From JALZKA01 sp963734015 (GTDB lineage Bacteria; Actinomycetota; Thermoleophilia; Solirubrobacterales; 70-9), in assembly GCA_963734015.1 (NCBI GenBank), contig CAVTFG010000002.1, positions 1 to 64,000 of the forward strand: a DNA stretch of 64,000 nt, read 5' to 3'. Shown here piece after piece: positions 24,678-33,576 of the stretch. The position numbers were made by a program, and so were the translations under genes. The notes under the pieces are model-generated. The model had not been told where the DNA came from. It saw only the letters and a program-made list of their open reading frames with translations, and made no database searches. Numbering within the stretch: the stretch's first letter is position 1; each line of letters starts with the position of its first letter.

Positions 24678-25238
24678 ATGACGATGGTCATCGGGGGGAA
24701 CGACGCTGAGGTCCACACCTCGGGGGAATCGCAAACCGAAGCCACGCCAGGCGGTCACGTCTGCGTCGAATGCGGCTATGCGCTCTCCCTCCTCGCCGAC
24801 GACCGCGTCCCCCATTGCCCGGCCTGCGGCGGTCGCAGCTTCCGCCGGACCGCGATGTTCGAGCAGACGACCTTGGGCGTTGACGCGATCGAGGTCGCCG
24901 ACGCGGAGCCCGAAACCGTCGTCGCCGCCCGGGAGCGCCTGGGCGGGACGGGGCCGCACCTCGCCTGGGAGCAGGACGGGAAGCTCAAGACGATGCCGAT
25001 CGACGCCGGCTGGGCCAAGATCGGACGCTCGAGCGCTGCCGATCTCCTGCTCGACGACCCGACCGTGTCGCGGCGCCACGCGCTGGTCGTGCGGACCGAC
25101 GAGGGCGAGCTGCGCGCGCTCGACGACCGCAGCCTGAACGGTCTATTCGTCAACGGCGAGCGGGTGGAGTGGGCGCCGCTTAAGGACGGCGACGAGCTCG
25201 AGATCGGGCGCTACCGGCTCTACGTGATCAACGCCTGA
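24678..25238 (+). CDS. Zinc-ribbon plus FHA domain protein
   Basis: A 186-residue protein. Residues 29-50 form a zinc ribbon (C29-x2-C32 ... C47-x2-C50). Residues about 105-186 form an FHA domain with IGRSSAADLLLDDPTVSRRH and the closing NGLFVNGERV, which binds phosphothreonine peptides. No membrane segment is present, so it is cytosolic. GGAGG lies seven bases before ATG 24678, and a TATGAT box lies at 24618-24623. The parA-like gene follows 40 bases downstream in the same direction. A link to Ser/Thr kinase signalling is likely, but the partner is outside the window or absent. Confidence 0.85.
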   Translation: MTMVIGGNDAEVHTSGESQTEATPGGHVCVECGYALSLLADDRVPHCPACGGRSFRRTAMFEQTTLGVDAIEVADAEPETVVAARERLGGTGPHLAWEQDGKLKTMPIDAGWAKIGRSSAADLLLDDPTVSRRHALVVRTDEGELRALDDRSLNGLFVNGERVEWAPLKDGDELEIGRYRLYVINA

Positions 25239-25265
25239 CTCCCGCCCCCGCTTGGAGCGGGCACT

Positions 25266-25271
25266 TATAGT
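25266..25271 (+). promoter_or_regulatory. -10 box TATAGT before the parA-like gene
   Basis: TATAGT is followed by six bases and the GTG start at 25278, a leaderless arrangement. No convincing -35 box is visible at the usual distance. Confidence 0.45.
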
Positions 25272-25277
25272 CCGCTC

Positions 25278-26081
25278 GTGGCAACGACGATCGCGGTCCT
25301 CTCCCAGAAGGGTGGGACCGGCAAGACGACGATGGTGCGCACCCTCACGGACGTCCTCGAGCGCCTCGGGCTCGACGTCCTGGCGGTCGACGCGGACCCG
25401 CAGGGGAACCTCTCGGACTACTTCGACACGGAGCCCGACGCCGAGCCGACCCTGGCCGGGGTGCTGACGGCCCAGACGCGCGCGGCTGACGCGATCCACG
25501 GCTCCGTGATCCCGGCGAACCTGCGTCTGGCTGAGGCGGAGCTCGCCCTGGCGGGCAAGATTGGCCGCGAGGTGACGCTGCGCAACGCTCTGCGCGACCT
25601 GAAGCGCGAGAAGGACGTGATCCTGATCGACTGTCCGCCGACCCTTGGCCTCCTGACGGTCAACGCGCTGGTGGCGGCGGATTACGCGCTCCTCTCGACC
25701 CAGTCGCAGTACTTCTCGCTGCAGGGCGTCGAGCAGGCCATGGCGGTGGTGGACCTGGCGCGGGACAGCCTGAATCCGGACCTCGAGCTCCTCGGCGTCG
25801 TCCTGAACATCGCGAACATGCGCACGAAGCACGCCCGGCAGACGCTGGACGCCCTGCGCGAGCGGTTCGGCGACAAGGTGTTCCGCAGCGTGATTCGCCA
25901 GTCGATCGCCTACGCGGAGTCGGCCGAGCGCGCGGTCCCGATCCTCGACTACCGGCCCGACCGGGGCCAGGACTACCTGTCGCTCTCCGGCGAGATCCTG
26001 CGCCGGCTGGGGAACCCGGATCTCCTCGAGCGGCTCGACGAGCTCTCGGTCGCGATCGTGCCCGCCGGGGCACGAGCCTGA
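25278..26081 (+). CDS. ParA/Soj-family ATPase
   Basis: A 267-residue ATPase with the deviant Walker A KGGTGKTT (residues 11-18, signature Lys11), Walker A-prime VDADPQGNLS, and Walker B VILIDCPPTLG. ParA proteins dimerise on ATP, bind DNA non-specifically and move or position chromosomes, plasmids or large complexes. There is no parB or centromere-like repeat nearby, and the chromosomal parAB pair usually sits near oriC, so this is an orphan that may position another cargo. The adjacent upstream FHA protein is a candidate partner by position only. Confidence 0.9.
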   Translation: MATTIAVLSQKGGTGKTTMVRTLTDVLERLGLDVLAVDADPQGNLSDYFDTEPDAEPTLAGVLTAQTRAADAIHGSVIPANLRLAEAELALAGKIGREVTLRNALRDLKREKDVILIDCPPTLGLLTVNALVAADYALLSTQSQYFSLQGVEQAMAVVDLARDSLNPDLELLGVVLNIANMRTKHARQTLDALRERFGDKVFRSVIRQSIAYAESAERAVPILDYRPDRGQDYLSLSGEILRRLGNPDLLERLDELSVAIVPAGARA

Positions 26082-26088
26082 GCTCGCC

Positions 26089-26973
26089 TTAGATCTCGGG
26101 CACGTCGGCGCCGAGGGGCGAGAACGGCACGCGCTTCACCTCGGCCCAGTCGCCGACGCGCGACGCCAGCGCCGACGTGACCTTGCCCGTGTCCTGCCAG
26201 AAGCTCCAGACGAGGACCGTGGGCCCGGCGCCGGAGATGGTCGCGCCGAGCGCGCCCAGCTCGCCGGCCTCGGCGACCAGCTGCATCGAGCGCGAGTAGA
26301 GCTCGCGGCGGTGCGGCTGATGCAGCCTGTCTGCGAGGCCGCGGCGGATCAACGCAAGGTCCGAGCGCTCGATCCCGAGCGCGAGTTGCGTCACGGCCGC
26401 CACATTGTCGACCGCGGCCTCCAGCGGGACGTCGGCGGGAAGCGCGGCGCGTGCCTCGGCGGTCGGCACCTCGTCGCCGGGGATCACGAGGACCCCCTCA
26501 ACGCCCTCGGGCGGCTCCATGCGAACCGGCACCGGTGCCCCGTCGGCCTCCGGGCGCGGACAGGCCACGAAGCCGCCGAACACGGCGGCCCCGACGTTGT
26601 CCGGATGGCCCTCGAGGCCCGCGGCGCGCTCATAGATCTCCTCGCGCCCGAGCCCGAGCTCGAAGAGGTGGTCGGCCGCCATCAGCCCGGCGACGATCGC
26701 CGCGGCGCTCGACCCGAGGCCGCGAGCCAGCGGGATCTGGCTGCGGACCCGGAACCCCAGCCCGTCAGCGGAGTGCAGGGTCTCGAACGCGCGCACGCAG
26801 AGGTTCGTCCGGTCCGCGGGCAGGCTCTCCACCCCCGGATCGACCGAGAACTCGCCGTTCTCCGAGACCTCGAGCTCCAGGTGCAGGGCGAGGGCAGCGG
26901 CCAGGACGTCGAAACCCGGCCCCAGGTTGGCCGAGCTGGCGGGGACACGGACGAGGCGACGGCGGTCCGTCAT
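26089..26973 (-). CDS. thrB: Homoserine kinase
   Basis: A 294-residue GHMP-family kinase. It has the opening VPASSANLGPGFDVLAAALA, the ATP-binding PLARGLGSSAAAIVAG (about residues 82-97) and the C-terminal GAxxSGAGPT motif (GALGATISGAGPTVLVW). It phosphorylates homoserine with ATP on the way to threonine. Threonine synthase and homoserine dehydrogenase are not in this window. The gene sits five bases before a thioredoxin-like gene in reading order, with converging parA on the other side. Identification is secure. Confidence 0.92.
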   Translation of the reverse strand: MTDRRRLVRVPASSANLGPGFDVLAAALALHLELEVSENGEFSVDPGVESLPADRTNLCVRAFETLHSADGLGFRVRSQIPLARGLGSSAAAIVAGLMAADHLFELGLGREEIYERAAGLEGHPDNVGAAVFGGFVACPRPEADGAPVPVRMEPPEGVEGVLVIPGDEVPTAEARAALPADVPLEAAVDNVAAVTQLALGIERSDLALIRRGLADRLHQPHRRELYSRSMQLVAEAGELGALGATISGAGPTVLVWSFWQDTGKVTSALASRVGDWAEVKRVPFSPLGADVPEI

Positions 26974-26977
26974 TCGC

Positions 26978-27508
26978 TCATTCTCGCCACTTGACGCCGC
27001 ACCCGACGGGGTCCGTCTCGGCCGGATCCGGGCTCCGGCCCGCGAGCACGGCGTCCAGGGCGCCGCGCAGCCAGGCCGCGCCCAGGGCTTCGTCCTCGTA
27101 GTCGGCGTCGGGGGCGCCCCGGTACGCGAGCCGGAGATCGGCGTCGATCACGAACACATCGGGGGTCTTGAGCGCCCCGTATGCGCGGGCGACGGCCTGG
27201 GTCTCGTCGTGCAGGTAGGGGCCGGCGAACTCACCGGCGTCGACCCGCGCACGCATCGCGTCGGGCGAGTCGACCGGGTAGCGGCCCGCATCGTTCGAGT
27301 TCACCTGGAGGAACACGACACCGCGCTCGGCGAAATCGCGCGCGACCGCCTGGATCCGCTCGTGCCAGGCGAGCGCATAGGGGCAGTGGTTGCAGGTCCA
27401 CACCAGCACGGTCGCGCGCGTCTCCCCCGGAGCCGGAAGCGCGTGGGACTCGCCGGCCGTGTCGCGAAGCTCGAAGCCCGGCGCCTGATCGCCGACGGCG
27501 AGACTCAT
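26978..27508 (-). CDS. Thioredoxin-fold protein (AhpC/TSA-like) with CNHC motif
   Basis: A 176-residue cytosolic protein of the redoxin type. It opens with AVGDQAPGFELRDTAG, has the active-site-like TCNHCPYALAWHERIQ (Cys pair separated by Asn-His) and FLQVNSNDAGRYPVDSP. Related proteins reduce disulfides or peroxides, but the reaction is unproven for this subgroup. No signal peptide is present. Its ATG overlaps the stop of the preceding thioredoxin-like gene (ATGA), so the two are translationally coupled and probably work together. Confidence 0.8.
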   Translation of the reverse strand: MSLAVGDQAPGFELRDTAGESHALPAPGETRATVLVWTCNHCPYALAWHERIQAVARDFAERGVVFLQVNSNDAGRYPVDSPDAMRARVDAGEFAGPYLHDETQAVARAYGALKTPDVFVIDADLRLAYRGAPDADYEDEALGAAWLRGALDAVLAGRSPDPAETDPVGCGVKWRE

Positions 27509-27819
27509 GGCGCCAGCGCCTCGTCGATGTCCGCCGCATCGGGCAGCGGGGAGACTCGCCCGTCGCGGGTGCGGTAGATCCGGCAGCTGAGGCCCGTCGC
27601 ATCCTCGAGCGGCTCCTGGACGTCGGCGCCGTTCACGCGGATGGTCGGGGAGCCCGGGAACCCGAGGTCCGCGGCCTGCTCGTCGGTGGTGATCTCGGTG
27701 ATCACGACCGACTCCGGATCGAGCCCGGCGGCCGCGAGGCGGTCACGGAGGAGTGCCAATGCCCGCTCCCACGAGGGGCATTCCGCCCACCAGAAGAACT
27801 CGATTCTCGGAGCATCCAC
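27505..27819 (-). CDS. Small thioredoxin-like protein
   Basis: A 104-residue protein with a thioredoxin-like fold: IEFFWWAECPSWERALALLR places a single Cys where the CxxC would be, and FPGSPTIRVNGADV is the usual cis-Pro segment. A second Cys occurs in ATGLSCRIYR. It resembles short DF-family thioredoxin-like proteins of actinobacteria. With only one Cys in the active loop it may act as a binding or glutaredoxin-like protein rather than a classical reductase. It is coupled to the CNHC protein downstream. Confidence 0.7.
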   Translation of the reverse strand: MDAPRIEFFWWAECPSWERALALLRDRLAAAGLDPESVVITEITTDEQAADLGFPGSPTIRVNGADVQEPLEDATGLSCRIYRTRDGRVSPLPDAADIDEALAP

Positions 27820-27830
27820 CGCCCTCGAAT

Positions 27831-28847
27831 CTAGATGAGCGAGCCCGCGCGCCCGGCGATCGCCCCGACGAGATAGCAGCCGGCGGGAACCTCGGCGCCG
27901 GGAAGGAGCACCGAACCCTTGATCCTGGCACCGTCACCGACCACGGCGCGGTCGCCGATCACGGCCGGGCCGTCGATTCGCACCCCGCCGCCCACACGTG
28001 CGTCCGAGCCCACCAACACCCGACCGTCGACCTCGCAGTCGGCGGGGAGTCCGCCACGCTCGGCGCCAAGCGCGTTCTCGCCCGGCGCGCCGGGATCGGC
28101 CTCGGCTTCGACCAGCTTCCCCCCGTGCTCGACACCAACGCGCCCGAGCGCCACATCGAGATTGCCCTGCAGGTACTCGGGCGGCGAGCCGACGTCGTTC
28201 CAGTAGGCCTCCGTCTCGTGGACGTAGAACGGCACGTCGTGCTCGAGCAGGGCCGGGAAGACATCCAGCGCGAAGTCCACCACTCGCTGGTCTGGGAAGT
28301 AGTCGAAGACCTCCGGGCTGAACGCGTAGATCATGCAGTTCGCGAGGTCCGACAGGGCCTCGGCAGGTTCGGGCTTTTCCTGGAACCCCTGGATCCGGCC
28401 GTCGGAGCCGGTCACGATCACCCCGTACTCGCTGGTGTCGGCGACGCGCTTGACGGCCAGGGTGGCGAGACCGTCGTGGGCTTCGTGAGCGGCGGCGAGC
28501 GCACGCATGTCCACGTCGGTGAGCGCGTCGCCGGCCATCACGACGAAGGGCTCCGACCCGAAGTACTCGCGAACGTTGCGGACGCCGCCGGCGGTCCCGA
28601 GCAGTTCCTCCTCGAACGAGTAGGTCAGCTCCACGCCGAGCGCGGAGCCATCGCCCATCCGGTCGCGGATCGTGTCCGGGAACCAATGAAGGTTCGAGAT
28701 CACCTCCGTGAAGCCCTGGCCGGCGAGCAGGCGCAGGATCAGCTCGAGAACGGGGCGGTTGCCGACGGGCACCATCGGCTTCGGCACTTCGTAGGTGAGG
28801 GGACGCAGGCGCGTGCCGAGCCCCGCCGCCATGACCATCGCCTTCAT
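27831..28847 (-). CDS. NDP-sugar pyrophosphorylase (mannose-1-phosphate guanylyltransferase-like)
   Basis: A 338-residue enzyme. The N-terminal nucleotidyltransferase has the signature MVMAAGLGTRLRPLTYEVPK and VVMAGDALTDVD; the C-terminal region has left-handed beta-helix hexapeptide repeats (VGSDARVGGGVRIDGPAVIG). It transfers NMP from NTP to a sugar-1-phosphate, most likely GTP to mannose-1-phosphate, though glucose-1-phosphate cannot be excluded. A second member of this family lies at 32485. A TACGCT box eight bases before the ATG suggests a leaderless transcript. It would supply activated sugar for envelope glycans. Confidence 0.85.
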   Translation of the reverse strand: MKAMVMAAGLGTRLRPLTYEVPKPMVPVGNRPVLELILRLLAGQGFTEVISNLHWFPDTIRDRMGDGSALGVELTYSFEEELLGTAGGVRNVREYFGSEPFVVMAGDALTDVDMRALAAAHEAHDGLATLAVKRVADTSEYGVIVTGSDGRIQGFQEKPEPAEALSDLANCMIYAFSPEVFDYFPDQRVVDFALDVFPALLEHDVPFYVHETEAYWNDVGSPPEYLQGNLDVALGRVGVEHGGKLVEAEADPGAPGENALGAERGGLPADCEVDGRVLVGSDARVGGGVRIDGPAVIGDRAVVGDGARIKGSVLLPGAEVPAGCYLVGAIAGRAGSLI

Positions 28848-28855
28848 CGCGCCGG

Positions 28856-28861
28856 AGCGTA
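28856..28861 (-). promoter_or_regulatory. -10 box TACGCT before the sugar nucleotidyltransferase
   Basis: TACGCT on the minus strand lies eight bases before the ATG at 28847. This fits a leaderless promoter; the -35 region is not clear. Confidence 0.35.
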
Positions 28862-28883
28862 TTCAACGCGGGCGCGAGCACGC

Positions 28884-28919
28884 GAAGGGCCGGGGACCCC
28901 CTGGAGCCCCCGACCCTTC
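28884..28919 (-). terminator. Hairpin after the exported repeat protein gene
   Basis: GAAGGGCCGGGG (28884-28895) pairs with CCCCGACCCTTC (28908-28919), a 12-bp stem with one G-U type pair and a 12-base loop. It lies 24 bases after the stop of the exported protein gene. There is no U-run, so it may be an intrinsic terminator of the actinobacterial kind or an mRNA-stabilising hairpin. Confidence 0.5.
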
Positions 28920-28942
28920 TGCGGCATGCCTCCCTGAGAAGC

Positions 28943-29425
28943 TCAGGCCTGGATGCAGTGCGCGACCGCGAACAGGGACCGGTTCGCCCCCGCGTCGTTG
29001 CCGCCCCGCACCGTCACCGTCTCGGCGTTGTGGTCGAGCACGACCTCCTGGAGGAACAGCTCCTCGTCGTCGTTGTTGCTCCAGTGCCCAGAGCCCGAGA
29101 TGAGCTCCTCGCCCGGCGCGCAGCTCGCGCTGACCTGCTCCACGATGTATGCGCCGTTCTCGGCGCCGCCACCGGGGACCGAGACCGAGTTCGAGCGCGG
29201 CTGAATGCCGTCGCCAATCTCGTCCGCCTTGACCGACGCGGTCTTCATGTCCCGGGCCTTCACGGTCTGGTCGACGATGTCGCCCGAGTTCACCGTGTTC
29301 GAACCCGGAAGCGCCACCGCCGCCCCCGAGAGCGCCGTGAACAGCGCGACCGCGCTCAACACCAGCGCCGGTGTGATCCGCTTCGACGGTCTGATCTGCC
29401 TCTTGGGCCTGCGTTCGGTTGCCAT
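28943..29425 (-). CDS. Exported protein with N-terminal signal and short repeats
   Basis: A 160-residue protein. A basic start (MATERRPKRQIRPSKRITP) precedes a hydrophobic helix (ALVLSAVALFTALSGAAVA), so it is exported or anchored. Next is a repeat-like stretch of alternating Asp/Val/Lys motifs (NSGDIVDQTVKARDM, SVKADEIGDG), often seen in secreted proteins of Thermoleophilia. The C-terminal part has a beta-rich domain and two Cys (SASCAPGE, VAHCIQA) that could form a disulfide. A good RBS (AAAGGAGC) lies before ATG 29425. Function unknown. Confidence 0.7.
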   Translation of the reverse strand: MATERRPKRQIRPSKRITPALVLSAVALFTALSGAAVALPGSNTVNSGDIVDQTVKARDMKTASVKADEIGDGIQPRSNSVSVPGGGAENGAYIVEQVSASCAPGEELISGSGHWSNNDDEELFLQEVVLDHNAETVTVRGGNDAGANRSLFAVAHCIQA

Positions 29426-29604
29426 GGGAGTGCTCCTTTCGTCGTTTTCCTCCCGTGGCATCACCATCGCGCGGAAGCCCGCGCCTGCCCAGGGACCTCA
29501 GGATCGGACCTGCACCGCCTGCGGGGTGGCTCTACCGACACCCAGGGGTGAGGGGCGGGCTCTAAACTCGGCGGCTCGCAGCTGGAATCGAGCTCAGGAG
29601 ACGC

Positions 29605-31035
<1,431 letters not shown>

Positions 31036-31043
31036 ACCGGTCC

Positions 31044-31457
31044 GTGGCGCGGACGACCCTGCGCGCCGGCCCCGTCGAGATCCCGCTGGCCGAGATCGAG
31101 GTGCGCGCGAGCCGTTCGTCGGGCCCGGGCGGGCAGCACGCGAACGTCACCGCCTCGCGGATCGAGGCAGTGTTCGAGATCGAAGCCTCCGCCGCGCTCA
31201 CCGAGGCGCAGAAGCACCGGCTTCACCACCGCTTCGGCAAGCGGGTCGTCGCGGTGGCGCAGGACGCGCGCTCGCAGGCCCGGAATCGCGAGCTGGCGCT
31301 GCAGCGCCTCGCGGAGCGCATCGAGCGCGGCCTCGCCCGTCAGCGCCCCCGCCGGGCCACGAAGCCAGGCGCCGCGGCCAGAGAACGCCGACTCGAGGCC
31401 AAGCGCCGGCAGACGCAGCGAAAGCGCGAGCGCCGTCGCCCCGGCCCGGACGACTAG
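31044..31457 (+). CDS. arfB: Peptidyl-tRNA hydrolase ArfB (ribosome rescue)
   Basis: A 137-residue protein with a release-factor domain: SSGPGGQHANVTASR holds the catalytic GGQ at residues 29-31, and the C-terminal tail is strongly basic (RRLEAKRRQTQRKRERRR) to thread into the empty mRNA channel of a stalled ribosome. It hydrolyses peptidyl-tRNA on non-stop ribosomes. The start is a GTG eight bases after the ahcY stop. Its stop overlaps the convergent isomerase stop in a shared CTAG (31454-31457). Confidence 0.9.
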   Translation: MARTTLRAGPVEIPLAEIEVRASRSSGPGGQHANVTASRIEAVFEIEASAALTEAQKHRLHHRFGKRVVAVAQDARSQARNRELALQRLAERIERGLARQRPRRATKPGAAARERRLEAKRRQTQRKRERRRPGPDD

Positions 31458-32488
31458 GGGCTGCCGAGCCGCTCCTTGAGCCTGTCGATCGCCGCGATCG
31501 GCGTGGGGTCGACGCCGCGCCGTGCCGCCAGGTGCAGCGACACGAGGTCGCCGAGCATCAGCGCCTGAAGCATCCGCGCCGTCCGCGATTCGCCCTCGAT
31601 CTCGACGAGCTCCACGTGACCGACGTCGCCCGCGATCTGCTCGGCGGTCACCTCCATCCGGCTGCGCTGGCGGGGGTGCTGGTCGGAGTCCAGCAGGAAG
31701 ATCGCGGAGAAGCGCTCGGACCCCGAGCCCTTCGCCCAGCCCACGATCTCGTTGTGGCCCATCTCGGGCATCTCGTTCCAGAATGCCGGCTGCTTGGCGT
31801 TCTCGTTCACCTCGGTCTTCCACCGGTAGGCGATCGGCCGGGTCAGATCGTTCCCGTAGATCACCGGGATGGTCCCGGCGATCGCGTCCGCAAGCTCCAC
31901 CGATCGCTCGACGAGCGAGTCTCGGGCCTCGGCGAGGGTCTGCGCGGCCGCGTCGATCTCGGTGCGGATCGCGACTGCCGCACCGGCCAGAGCCGCGACC
32001 TCCGCGGCAACCACGAACAGGTACCCGACCGCCGCTCGCGGCTGGAGCGCGGCCGGGAATGGAATCACCGGGACGCCGGCGGCGCGGGCGGCCTCCGCGA
32101 GGGCGCCACCGGTCGTTGCCGCGATCCGCGTGCAGCCGACGGCCTCGGCCGCGTCGAAGCAGGCGAGCGTCTCCTCGGTGTTGCCCGAGTAGCTCGCGCA
32201 GAGCACGACCCGCTCGGGCGACGCCCACGGAGCGAACTCGTAATCGCGGACGCTCGTCAGCGGCAGCGAGAGCCGGTCGCCCAGCACCGCGCGCGCCAGA
32301 AGGCCGCCGGCGCCGGATCCGCCCATCCCGCAGACGATGAGGCCGTTCGACTGCATCGGCTCGATCCGCGCCGACTCGACGCGCCAGAGCGCGTCCGGCA
32401 GGTGGTCGGGCAGCGCCAGGATGTCGTCGAGCTGAGTCCCGGAATCAACGGCGCGAATCGCGTCGAGCGCCTCGTCGACCCGGCTCAC
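31454..32488 (-). CDS. Bifunctional phosphoglucose/phosphomannose isomerase-like (SIS domains)
   Basis: A 344-residue protein with two SIS domains. The first has GLIVCGMGGSGAGGLLARA and CASYSGNTEETLACFDAA; the second has PVIYGNDLTRPIAYRWKTEV, NENAKQPAFWNEMPEMGHNE and LLDSDQHPRQ. This is the signature of actinobacterial PGI/PMI enzymes, which interconvert glucose-6-P or mannose-6-P and fructose-6-P. The ATG overlaps the preceding nucleotidyltransferase stop (ATGA), so the gene belongs to the sugar-nucleotide operon. It would feed mannose-1-P/GDP-mannose synthesis. Confidence 0.85.
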   Translation of the reverse strand: MSRVDEALDAIRAVDSGTQLDDILALPDHLPDALWRVESARIEPMQSNGLIVCGMGGSGAGGLLARAVLGDRLSLPLTSVRDYEFAPWASPERVVLCASYSGNTEETLACFDAAEAVGCTRIAATTGGALAEAARAAGVPVIPFPAALQPRAAVGYLFVVAAEVAALAGAAVAIRTEIDAAAQTLAEARDSLVERSVELADAIAGTIPVIYGNDLTRPIAYRWKTEVNENAKQPAFWNEMPEMGHNEIVGWAKGSGSERFSAIFLLDSDQHPRQRSRMEVTAEQIAGDVGHVELVEIEGESRTARMLQALMLGDLVSLHLAARRGVDPTPIAAIDRLKERLGSP

Positions 32489-33576
32489 GCTGCGACGCCT
32501 CCGGGCTCAAGGCGGGAATCGTGCTCGACGACGGCGCCCGGCTCTACCCTCGCGTTCTCGCCCAATACCGAGCCGTGGCCGATCTCGGCTCCCTCCCCCA
32601 CCTCGACGCCGCCGCCGAGGATGGAGTCCTCGATGAGCGCGTCGACTCCGACGTGACAGCGCGAGTGGATCACCGAGCCGCTGATTCGCGCTCCGTCGGC
32701 AACCTCGCAATGCGGCCCGAGCACCGCCCGCGGTCCGATCGCAGCGGCGGCGACGTGCGCTCCGGACTCGATCAATGCCGGCCCTTCGACCACGGCGGCG
32801 GCGTCCACCTCCGCGTGCTCATCGACCCCGACGCCCGTCGCATCCACGCGATCGGCGACCTCGGTCTCGACCTCTCCGGTCAGGATGTCCCAGGTGGCCT
32901 GCAGATAGCGCTCGGGCGTCCCGATGTCCATCCAGTAGCCGTCCAGCCGCAGCCCGTAGAGGCCCTGGCCCACGAGCCGCGGGAAGATCTCGCGCTCGAT
33001 CGATACCGCCCGCCCGGCCGGAATCAGGTCGACGACAGAGCGCTCGAGAACGTAGGCGCCGGCGTTCACCTCGTCAGTATCGATCTCGGACGGGTCGGGC
33101 TTCTCCAGGAAGCCGCGGACGGTGCCGTCCTCGTCGCGGCGAACCAGGCCGTACGAAGTCGGATCCGCGACCGGGTAGAGGGCCAGCGATGCGACGGCGC
33201 CGCGCTCCTCATGCGCGGCGATGTGGGCCGTGAGGTCGAGGTCGGTCAGCAGATCGCCGTTCACGGCCAGGAAACGGTCGTGGAGCAGGCCCTGGTCGGC
33301 CGCGTAGCGAATCGGCCCTGCGGTCCCAAGCGGTTCCGGCTCCTCGATCCAGCGGATGACCGGCCCGCCCGGTTCTCCCTCTCCCAGGGCGTCGCGCAGG
33401 TCGTCGGGGCGAAATCCGCACGCCATGATCACCTCGCTCACCTCGTGGCGTGCCAGCCAGTCGACCATGTATTGGATGAACGGCCGGTCGACGAGGGTGA
33501 TCGCAGGCTTCGGCCTGGTCAGTGTCAGCGGGCGCAGTCGCGTGCCCTCCCCGCCGACGAGCACAACGGCCTGCAT
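32485..33576 (-). CDS. NDP-sugar pyrophosphorylase (ManC/GlmU-like)
   Basis: A 363-residue enzyme with MQAVVLVGGEGTRLRPLTLTRPKPA, LAVNGDLLTDLD, GFLEKPDP and NAGAYVLERSV, followed by a hexapeptide-repeat beta-helix (VIHSRCHVGVDALIEDSILGG). It makes an NDP-sugar from NTP and sugar-1-phosphate; mannose-1-phosphate/GTP and glucose-1-phosphate/UTP are both possible. Its ATG overlaps the dehydrogenase stop (TGATG) and its stop overlaps the isomerase start, so three genes are translated as a coupled set. The family member at 27831 is a paralog, not an adjacent duplicate. Confidence 0.85.
   Translation of the reverse strand: MQAVVLVGGEGTRLRPLTLTRPKPAITLVDRPFIQYMVDWLARHEVSEVIMACGFRPDDLRDALGEGEPGGPVIRWIEEPEPLGTAGPIRYAADQGLLHDRFLAVNGDLLTDLDLTAHIAAHEERGAVASLALYPVADPTSYGLVRRDEDGTVRGFLEKPDPSEIDTDEVNAGAYVLERSVVDLIPAGRAVSIEREIFPRLVGQGLYGLRLDGYWMDIGTPERYLQATWDILTGEVETEVADRVDATGVGVDEHAEVDAAAVVEGPALIESGAHVAAAAIGPRAVLGPHCEVADGARISGSVIHSRCHVGVDALIEDSILGGGVEVGEGAEIGHGSVLGENARVEPGAVVEHDSRLEPGGVAA

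Noticed and set aside
29470..29604. SAH or SAM riboswitch before ahcY
   Set aside because: The leader lacks the conserved core and stems of known SAH/SAM classes; only a normal RBS is visible.
31454..31457. Shared CTAG at the ends of the convergent arfB and isomerase genes
   Set aside because: Overlapping convergent stops are common in compact genomes; the same kind of overlap occurs at 53014-53017.
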